From: Saprospiraceae bacterium
GTDB taxonomy: Bacteria > Bacteroidota > Bacteroidia > Chitinophagales > Saprospiraceae
Direction of reading: 5' to 3'
Assembly (NCBI GenBank): GCA_020629315.1
Contig: JAHDDO010000005.1
Coordinates: 78,705 to 140,775 of the forward strand
Length of the DNA: 62,071 nt
The number at the start of each line of letters is the position of its first letter. The first letter of the stretch is position 1. The notes under the pieces are model-generated. The model ran no database searches, was not told where the DNA came from, and saw only the letters and a list, made by a program, of their open reading frames with translations. Both the position numbers and the translations under genes were made by a program. Of this stretch, positions 56,201-62,071 are shown in pieces.

Positions 56201-59200
56201 AGAACTATACCCAGCTCCTGCACTCAAGGTTGTTTCGTCTCCATCACAGATACTTATGGTACCGCTTATCATCACTTCAATTACTTCCAATTCTTCTACG
56301 AATACTGTGCTTGAACCTGTACATCCTCCTTCATCTGTTACAGTTACACTATAATTACCTTCTTCTGTCACTATTATTTCATTATTCATATCTCCAGTAC
56401 TCCATTCATACATACTGAATCCTTCTGCAACACCTATCTGTGTTTCTCCCCCTTCACAAAACATCTCTGGACCTCCTATATTTATTGCCAAACTACTCGC
56501 TTCACTTACCTCGATACTGTCTTCGCCCGTACAACCGTTATTGTCTGTTACAGTTACACTGTATGTTCCAGCCATATTCACACTAATCGTTTGACTCATC
56601 TCACCTGTACTCCATTCCCAAGCATTATATTGACCTCCTCCATCTAGGTTTGTACTACCACCAATGCAATACGTTGCTGAACCACTAATATTTGGCGTAA
56701 CACCTGGATACTGATTAACATTTATACTACTACTAGAGGTACAACCATTTACATCCGTTATAGTTACACTATAGGTTCCTACACTTGAAACCATCGTTGT
56801 AGATTCAATATCGCCATTGGACCACAGGTAAGATACTATATCTGTGTTGCTTGCATCCAATGTCGTACTTGATCCAATACAATAATTAGGATCACCCGTA
56901 ATCATAGCTTCCACTCCCATTACTGCAGTCACAGTTACCATATCTTCGCTTTCACATCCATTACCATCCGTTACAGTAACACTATAGTCTCCAGGGGTAG
57001 AGACGGTAATGTTTACGCCATTTTCTCCCGTATTCCAAGAGTATGAACTAAATCCTGCACCAGCACTAAGTATTGTCTCGTCACCATCACAAATACTTAT
57101 CGTTCCGGTGATTTCTACTGGGTCTGTTACTATCTCGGTAATATTGACTGAAGACTCTCCCGTACAACCTGTACCATCACTCACAGTAACACTATACGTT
57201 CCAGCCTGATCTACTTCTATCTCATTACTCATTTCTCCAGTGCTCCATTCATAACTATCAAATCCTAGCGAGACACCGATAGTAATGCTTTCACCACTAC
57301 AATATTCTGTAGGCCCTCCTATACTTATCGCCAAATCGTCCGCTTCGCTTACAGTAACTTCATCTTCTCCTGTACATCCATTGGCATCTGTTACTGTGAC
57401 ACTGTATGTGCCAGCCATATTTACATTAATAATCTGATTCATGTCACCCGTACTCCAATCCCAAGCAATATATTCTCCACCACCATCTAAATTTGTACTT
57501 GAGCCTGTACAGAAGGTGAATGAGCCGCTAATACTCGGGGTAACACCTGGATATTGCGTTACATTAATACTTGAACTTGATGTACAGCCATTAACATCTG
57601 TGGCTGTAACACTATATGTCCCCACACTATTAACATCTATGGATGGCGTCATCTCACCTGTATTCCAATCCCAGGATATTATATTTGCATCATTAGCGTC
57701 TAAGGTGGTACTTGAACCAATACAATATTGGTTATCTCCTGTTATTTCTACCAAGGTGGCACTAACCGTATTCACTATTACTTCATCACTGGATGTGCAG
57801 CCATCTGAATCGGTTACTGTTACTCCATAACTCCCTGGGATACTCACTGTAATATTTAAACCATTCTCTCCAGTGCTCCATTCATACATTTGGAAGCCTG
57901 CCTCAGCACTCAACACTGTGTTATCGCCATCACAGATACTTAGGACTCCTTCTATTGTTACTGGATCAGCAGTATTTTCTGTAATTATGACTTCACTACT
58001 TCCTGTGCAACCTGATACATCTGTTACTGTTACACTATAACTTCCTCCACTACTAACATCAATTGAAGAATTCATTTCACTAGTACTCCATTCATACATA
58101 TCAAACCCATCTGCCACTGAAATTGTGATCATTTCTCCCGCACAAAGTTCTTTTGGACCTCCTATTTCTACATCCAATTCGTTTGATTCTGTTACTACAA
58201 CCTCATCTGTGCCCGTGCAGCCATTATTATCTGTTACTGTAACAGTATAGGTTCCCTCTGTATTTACATTAATCACTTGAGTCATATCACCTGTGCTCCA
58301 CTCCCAAAACAAATACTCACTTCCAGCATCCAAGTTTGTACTACTTCCCATGCAATAACTAAGAGAACCTCCAATATCCACCGTTACCGGAGGATATTGC
58401 GTAACATTTATCACATCTGTAGATGTACAGCCATTGGCATCGGTTACTGTCACAGCAACTGTGCTAACATTGAAAATTTCGGTAGTGGCACCCATATCAC
58501 CATTGCTCCATTCATACAATATACCATCACTTGTAGTTGCATCTAAAATCGTGGATCCCCCTTGGCAGAAATTGGGATCTCCATTTATTACAACCTGATC
58601 AGCCATTTCTTCTGTGACTAGAACACTACTTTCGGATGTACAACCTAAATCATCAGTCACTGTTACTGAATATGAACCTCCTGTAGTTACGCTTATACTG
58701 ACTGTATTATCACCTGTGTTCCATTCATACATATTAAACCCAATAGTAGCACTCAAAGATGTATCATCGCCTGAACAAATGGATAGCACTCCCGTAATAT
58801 CAACCTGTGCAGCCATTTCTTCTACCACTACTATGGTACTTTCGCCCGTACAACCTCCAGCGTCCGTAACTGTTATACTATAGCTCCCTGGCGTATTTAC
58901 TTGAATAGAAGCATCCATATCTCCTGTACTCCACTCGTAACTATCAAAGCCATCTGCAACGCTCAATGTTGTATTCGAACCTGTGCAGAAGTAATCTTGG
59001 CCCCCAATATTTATATCTAAGGCAGAGTCCTCTATCACAGTTACCATATCTGTTCCCGTACATCCATTTGCATCTGTTACCGTTACTGTATAGTCACCAA
59101 CCATAGTAACCACAATGGTTTGCGTCATATCACCATTGCTCCATTCCCAACTATCATACTCCATTCCGCCATCCAAGATGGTAGAACCACCTGGGCAAAA

Positions 59201-62071
59201 ACTTAATGAGCCACTAATGTTTGGTGTAACTGATGGATATTGCGTAACATTTACAGATTGCATGCTCGTGCAACCATTTATATCAGTCGCTATTACAGTA
59301 TAAGTACCCGTCGATGTTATCGTTGTGGTAGGTGTCATATCTCCATTACTCCACTCATATCCTATAATATCTGTCGTAGTCGCATCAAGAATGGTAGATC
59401 CATCTTCGCAATAGTTCAAATCCCCACTAATGGCTACTTGAACTGGAGTATCCTCACTTACTATTATACTACTTTCTGAAGTGCAGCCATTTATATCAGT
59501 TACAACTACACTATATGTGCCTCCCATATCTACCGTGATACTAATGGTGTTATCACCTGTATTCCAATTATAATTTGAAAAACCTCCTGTTGCTGTCAAA
59601 GTACTTGTTTCTCCCGAGCATATTTGTAAAGATCCTGTTATATCAACTGGATCCGCTTGTTCTTCTTCGACATCCACACTGCTACTTGCCGTACATCCAT
59701 CTACATCTGTCACCACCACTGTATATGTTCCAGGAACCGTAACTGTTATTGTTTCAGTCGTTTCTCCATTTGGCATCCAATCGTAGCTTGTGTATCCACT
59801 TGTCGCTGTTAAATCTGTACTTGTCCCTATACAATAGCTTAAGTCGCCTGAAATAGTTGGTGGTGTAGCCATTAATTCAGTTACAGTCACTGAACTTTCA
59901 CCTGTACATCCATTAGCATCAGTCACTGTTACTCCATACATTCCCGGACCTACTCCTGTGATATCTTGAGTCATATCACCCGTCGTCCAATCATAGGCCA
60001 TATATATTTCAGTAACTGATAAATTTGTTAGTTCTCCTACACAGACTTCTAGTTCGCCATCGATTTCTGGCATTGGAGGGCTTGCAAACAATATGTCAAT
60101 ACTCGCACTATTTGTACAGCCATTGACATCAGTTACTGTTACTGTGTATGTTCCAGGCACACTCACCGTTATCGTCTCTGACATTTCTCCGTTCGGCGAC
60201 CATTCATACCCATCGTAGCCTCCTGTTGCTGTCAATAACTCTGTATCCAATCCATCTGGACATAGTAATCCATCTGTCATTATTGTTACAGCTGGTTCTG
60301 CTAATTCATTAATTACCACACTACTCTCACCCGTACATCCATTACCATCGGTCACTGTTACAGAATACGTACCCGCTCCATTGATTTCAAAGCTTTGGTT
60401 GAGATTACCCCCTCCCCAATCATATTCATCGTATGGGCCTCCTGCATCCAAGATTATCATTTCTCCAATACAAATATCTTCTGCACCTGATATCATTGGG
60501 TTTGGATTGCTTAATTCTGTTACCACAACTGAGGTTTCTCCTGTACACCCATTAGCATCTTCTACGGTAACACTATAGGTTCCTGGCATGGTCACATTTA
60601 TCGTTTGTGTCATATCACCAGTTGGGTCCCAGATAATATCTGTATATCCACTACCTACATCTAATGTTGTCATGGCTCCTTCGCAGTAGTCTAAATCGCC
60701 ACTTATCTGTGGATTTAGGTTGGGATCCTCGCTTACTACTATGCTACTTTCTCCGGTACATCCATCGGCATCAGTAACTGTCACACTATAGGTACCTGGT
60801 GTATTTACCGTAATTGTCTCTGTACTTTCTCCATTTGGATCCCAAATGTAGTTATCATAACCACTCTCCACGGATAAATCAGTTGAACCACCTGAACAGT
60901 AGGTTGAAGAGCCCGCTATGTTGATATCAGGAGGCATTGATTCGCTTACCGTAAAGCTCGTTTCTCCGGTACAACCATTACTGTCTGTTACCGTTACTCC
61001 ATATGTCCCTGAACCACTAACTTCAAAGGTATTATCAGTGCCTGCACCCATGCCCCAATCGTAGCTATCATAGCCACCATCTGCTGTCAATATGATGGTC
61101 TCCTGGCCTGAGCACAATACATCATCACCCGTTATACTAGGCATTGGATTCCCATTAACAGTTACTATTATCTCAACTAAATTAGATACACAACCACCAA
61201 GATCACATTCTATCCAATAACTAGTAGTTGTAGTTAATTCTGGTGTGGTATAGCTTGTACCTACATTTACTAAGTTAGTGCCTCCGGCATCATCATACCA
61301 ATTGAGTGTGCCGCCATCGCATCCGAAGGCAGTAATATCTATTGTTCCGCCAGAGCATATTGATGGAACTGGATCAAAACCAGGATCTGGTGTTGGATCT
61401 GGTGTTCCGGCACAAGGTACACATATAGTCATACCATCACATTCTAGGATTTCTACATCATTAATTGTACATGGATCTAAATCGTCACATGACACTATGG
61501 TGGTCTGGGTACAAGGTGCTATCGGGGTTCCGGCACAAGGTACACAGACAGTACCATCGCAATCATCGATTGTCTCCATATCATTCTCCGTACATGGGTC
61601 CATATCATCACAGGCTTGGACAGTTGTTTCAGTACAAGCCGCTACTGGGGTTCCAGCACATGGCACACAGATGCTTCCATCGCAATCATCGATCGTCTCC
61701 ATGTCATTCTCCGTACATGGGTCCATATCATCACAGGCTTGGACAGTTGTTTCAGTACAAGCCGCTACTGGGGTTCCAGCACATGGCACACAGATGCTTC
61801 CATCGCAATCATCGATCGTCTCCATGTCATTCTCCGTACATGGGTCCATATCATCACAGGCTTGTGTGCTTGTTAAGGTACAATCGGCTAATGGCGTTCC
61901 TGCACATGGCACGCAGATGCTTCCATCGCAATCGTCAATCGTCTCCATGTCATTCTCCGTACAAGGATCCATATCATCACAAGCTTGTGTAGTCGTTAAT
62001 GTACAGTCGGCTAATGGGGTTCCTGCACATGGTACACAGATGCTTCCATCACAATCATCAATCGTCTCCAT
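53234..62071 (-). CDS. Giant T9SS-exported repeat surface protein, 5' end beyond the window
   Basis: At least 2945 residues. The ATG at the window edge is only the Met of an internal repeat, so the true start and signal peptide are outside. Order from the edge: five 41-residue six-Cys repeats and a degenerate sixth (1-235); an Ig-like domain (236-312); 28 tandem modules of 70-73 residues (313-2283), each with two Cys, a Y-x-W-(S/N)-(T/N)-G core and a G-T-Y-S-V-T-V-T-D-x-N-G-C-T end; further Ig/PKD-like domains (2284-2845); and a type B (CHU_C) sorting domain (I-Y-I-P-N-V-F-A-P-N ... final D-V-T-L-V-R). It should be secreted through T9SS and attached to the outer surface, where its size and modular design suggest an adhesin or gliding-type filament (compare SprB, inferred). 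Confidence 0.9.
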   Translation of the reverse strand: METIDDCDGSICVPCAGTPLADCTLTTTQACDDMDPCTENDMETIDDCDGSICVPCAGTPLADCTLTSTQACDDMDPCTENDMETIDDCDGSICVPCAGTPVAACTETTVQACDDMDPCTENDMETIDDCDGSICVPCAGTPVAACTETTVQACDDMDPCTENDMETIDDCDGTVCVPCAGTPIAPCTQTTIVSCDDLDPCTINDVEILECDGMTICVPCAGTPDPTPDPGFDPVPSICSGGTIDITAFGCDGGTLNWYDDAGGTNLVNVGTSYTTPELTTTTSYWIECDLGGCVSNLVEIIVTVNGNPMPSITGDDVLCSGQETIILTADGGYDSYDWGMGAGTDNTFEVSGSGTYGVTVTDSNGCTGETSFTVSESMPPDINIAGSSTYCSGGSTDLSVESGYDNYIWDPNGESTETITVNTPGTYSVTVTDADGCTGESSIVVSEDPNLNPQISGDLDYCEGAMTTLDVGSGYTDIIWDPTGDMTQTINVTMPGTYSVTVEDANGCTGETSVVVTELSNPNPMISGAEDICIGEMIILDAGGPYDEYDWGGGNLNQSFEINGAGTYSVTVTDGNGCTGESSVVINELAEPAVTIMTDGLLCPDGLDTELLTATGGYDGYEWSPNGEMSETITVSVPGTYTVTVTDVNGCTNSASIDILFASPPMPEIDGELEVCVGELTNLSVTEIYMAYDWTTGDMTQDITGVGPGMYGVTVTDANGCTGESSVTVTELMATPPTISGDLSYCIGTSTDLTATSGYTSYDWMPNGETTETITVTVPGTYTVVVTDVDGCTASSSVDVEEEQADPVDITGSLQICSGETSTLTATGGFSNYNWNTGDNTISITVDMGGTYSVVVTDINGCTSESSIIVSEDTPVQVAISGDLNYCEDGSTILDATTTDIIGYEWSNGDMTPTTTITSTGTYTVIATDINGCTSMQSVNVTQYPSVTPNISGSLSFCPGGSTILDGGMEYDSWEWSNGDMTQTIVVTMVGDYTVTVTDANGCTGTDMVTVIEDSALDINIGGQDYFCTGSNTTLSVADGFDSYEWSTGDMDASIQVNTPGSYSITVTDAGGCTGESTIVVVEEMAAQVDITGVLSICSGDDTSLSATIGFNMYEWNTGDNTVSISVTTGGSYSVTVTDDLGCTSESSVLVTEEMADQVVINGDPNFCQGGSTILDATTSDGILYEWSNGDMGATTEIFNVSTVAVTVTDANGCTSTDVINVTQYPPVTVDIGGSLSYCMGSSTNLDAGSEYLFWEWSTGDMTQVINVNTEGTYTVTVTDNNGCTGTDEVVVTESNELDVEIGGPKELCAGEMITISVADGFDMYEWSTSEMNSSIDVSSGGSYSVTVTDVSGCTGSSEVIITENTADPVTIEGVLSICDGDNTVLSAEAGFQMYEWSTGENGLNITVSIPGSYGVTVTDSDGCTSSDEVIVNTVSATLVEITGDNQYCIGSSTTLDANDANIISWDWNTGEMTPSIDVNSVGTYSVTATDVNGCTSSSSINVTQYPGVTPSISGSFTFCTGSSTNLDGGGEYIAWDWSTGDMNQIINVNMAGTYSVTVTDANGCTGEDEVTVSEADDLAISIGGPTEYCSGESITIGVSLGFDSYEWSTGEMSNEIEVDQAGTYSVTVSDGTGCTGESSVNITEIVTDPVEITGTISICDGDETILSAGAGFSSYSWNTGENGVNITVSTPGDYSVTVTDGNGCESEDMVTVTAVMGVEAMITGDPNYCIGSSTTLDASNTDIVSYLWSNGDIESTTMVSSVGTYSVTITDVNGCTSSSSINVNQYPGVTPNISGSATYCIGGSTNLDGGGQYNAWEWSTGEMSQTISVNMAGTYSVTVTDNNGCTGEDSIEVSEASSLAINIGGPEMFCEGGETQIGVAEGFSMYEWSTGDMNNEIIVTEEGNYSVTVTDEGGCTGSSTVFVEELEVIEVMISGTISICDGDETTLSAGAGYSSYEWSTGEESVTINVSSAGTYSVTVYDTNGCTSEDEVVVSSVSTIDVDITGEDQICLGGSTELNASHPDGDQYQWSTGDTGPMLTVTSTGTYTVTVTDINGCTATDMINVTQFPLVTPNISGSLSYCEGSNTTLDGGGQYNAWEWSTGEMSQTISVNTEGIYSVTVTDGNGCTGTDEVEVVEANELFISIGGDPVYCEGGFTTISVADGFDSYEWSNGEMTNEVDIDMPGSYTVTVSDDTGCSGTATIIVVEQDQPDPIIVGTDQLCPDEEGMLSTLDTYASYEWSDGENTQDISINGPGNYMVTVTGFNGCTNETSYLVSSNEVPDIQVISLDCSEDLESYSITLETDGDQIVTEPMDLFIDDQGNGLYILTGIDTAITEVIISISNSTTMCDTTIIVNSPNCGCTAFSDAGPDGTIDCDEPVFTMGVGNTSQGNQYSFEWLDEQGNVIGNAATLDTDSAGIYTLIVYDNDLDCSDVSTVTIIDESNEPIAIIGADPDSIINCEIVAIELTAEGNQENVIFNWILDPETILEGFNIIVDESGEVILIALDTITGCQATDTIYIADGLEYPLIEIMDPLEITCTNENVLIDALGSQTGSTISHQWYDSNGNPIIGEVDLTLEVIDSGMYILESIDSANGCINIDTIIVSSNLTIPDIGAGIDVTIPCNETIAQLAGFSNGNYDYMWWTGNSANTISNPNSISPQVDGEGWYYLEATDPNNGCTHVDSVFVAIADAPAFDASVESGCFGEEAGSIILFDISFATAPYEYTLNGEFVNGPTFDNLGPGEYLIELIDANGCEKDTMLTISDYGEVILDATQHLYEINELGPLNIELTTNQTSYDTIYWDPEPEMSCENCLNPTIEVDESTTFIITMIDENGCVDTTFIRVELDIEGDIYIPNVFAPNLSTDNGTFFIQSDPNVEIIDEMWIYDRWGELIFYNGNFAPNDPNEGWDGTYNGEDLGAQVFVYVVHYSDVSGKAYVRAGDVTLVR
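55223..61135 (-). repeat. Array of 28 Ig/PKD-like modules of about 70 residues
   Basis: Consecutive 70, 71 or 73-residue units, each with a Cys at about position 10 and a second in the G-C-T motif near position 54. Modules 1-7 (59648-61135) and 28 (55223-55432) are single, diverged units. Modules 8-27 fall into four types A, B, C and D in strict order. In module 13 the usual G-T-Y-S-V core is degenerate. Confidence 0.9.
55433..59647 (-). repeat. Higher-order repeat: five 843-bp blocks of four modules
   Basis: Blocks lie at 58805-59647, 57962-58804, 57119-57961, 56276-57118 and 55433-56275, each exactly 281 codons (70+71+70+70). Type A starts V-x-I-x-G with a C-D/S-G-D-E-T segment; B ends in Q-Y-P-x-V-T; C contains L-D-G-G-x-x-Y; D starts I-x-I-G-G and usually carries V-A-D-G-F. 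Blocks 4 and 5 share the longest identical C-module stretch, and blocks 3 and 4 nearly identical B ends. Confidence 0.9.
61457..62071 (-). repeat. Tandem 123-bp repeats encoding 41-residue six-Cys units
   Basis: Five in-frame 123-bp units; each encodes C-D-G-x-x-C-V-P-C-A-G-T-P, a spaced Cys, then C-D-D-M-D-P-C-T-E-N-D. The third and fourth units are almost identical over their whole length in DNA, indicating recent duplication or conversion; the fifth has diverged and a partial sixth follows. The array continues past the right edge. The C-D-D-x-D-P-C-T-x-N-D theme recurs in Bacteroidota surface proteins and may bind calcium (inference). Confidence 0.9.

Noticed and set aside
56230..56418. 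Leu/His/Tyr-rich plus-strand frame
   Set aside because: A shadow of the minus-strand adhesin gene, with repetitive low-complexity composition expected from reverse-reading Thr/Ser/Gly codons.
61465..61992. Plus-strand frames with repeated amino-acid patterns opposite the six-Cys repeats
   Set aside because: They are antisense reflections of the 123-bp repeats, have no start context and odd composition, and would be antiparallel to a well-supported gene.
62069..62071. ATG at the right window edge as the start of the giant protein
   Set aside because: It is the Met of a 41-residue repeat that recurs at 123-bp steps, with no signal peptide after it, so the true start lies beyond the window.
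61457..62071. CRISPR array from regularly spaced repeats
   Set aside because: The 123-bp units are contiguous, in frame and code for protein; there are no short repeats with unique spacers.

Overview
The window reads as a chromosomal segment of a Bacteroidota bacterium, most likely of the Saprospiria/Lewinella type. The evidence is six SusC-free TonB-dependent receptors with CarboxypepD_reg-like N-termini, several secreted proteins carrying type IX secretion (T9SS) C-terminal sorting domains of both type A and type B, a DUF4249 lipoprotein, a GWxTD protein, bacillithiol synthesis (BshC), an enlarged PurM, and promoters of the Bacteroidota type (TTTG, about 20 nt, TAnnTTTG) instead of sigma-70 boxes. 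Genes are AT-rich and tightly packed. Several convergent pairs overlap by 6 to 32 nt. No rRNA, tRNA, CRISPR array, phage or intact insertion sequence was seen.

Layout. 1-12.5 kb is mostly housekeeping: an edge-truncated secreted protein, a helical-repeat protein, a CPD photolyase, a TPR lipoprotein, a CCG-domain/membrane ferredoxin pair with a small partner gene, a PyrR-like phosphoribosyltransferase, an LptF/G permease, a two-gene ABC exporter followed by phosphatidylserine synthase, and a 2[4Fe-4S] ferredoxin with a clear promoter. 12.5-25 kb holds a TonB receptor with rpe, a coiled-coil/VWA pair, a possible small RNA, a T9SS-exported esterase, a receptor/DUF4249 pair, PurM and an orphan DppB-type permease. 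25-30 kb starts with a REP-like palindromic element and carries bshC, accD, dapB, a DoxX protein and a tiny secreted protein that looks like a free-standing sorting domain. 30-37.6 kb is one co-directional five-gene run (GWxTD protein, receptor, TerB-like protein, receptor, DUF547 lipoprotein). 37.7-50.5 kb carries an SDR plus M1 peptidase pair, rplS, two tandem paralogous T9SS surface proteins, a YrdC-domain protein, a PiT-like membrane protein, and a receptor/beta-helix-like lipoprotein pair. 50.7-62 kb holds a sixth receptor and a giant T9SS surface protein that runs off the right edge.

The most striking object is the giant protein (at least 2945 residues in the window). It has five 41-residue six-cysteine repeats at its visible N-terminal side, an Ig-like domain, 28 tandem Ig/PKD-like modules of about 70 residues with two cysteines each, and a type B sorting domain. 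Modules 8-27 are not a simple array: they form five copies of a four-module block (A-B-C-D) of exactly 281 residues (843 bp). This is a higher-order repeat flanked by non-periodic single modules, as in satellite DNA.

Functionally the window combines core metabolism with cell-surface construction and nutrient uptake: outer-membrane receptors with partner lipoproteins, and large T9SS-exported adhesin-like proteins that could serve attachment or gliding. Substrates of the receptors cannot be read from the sequence.
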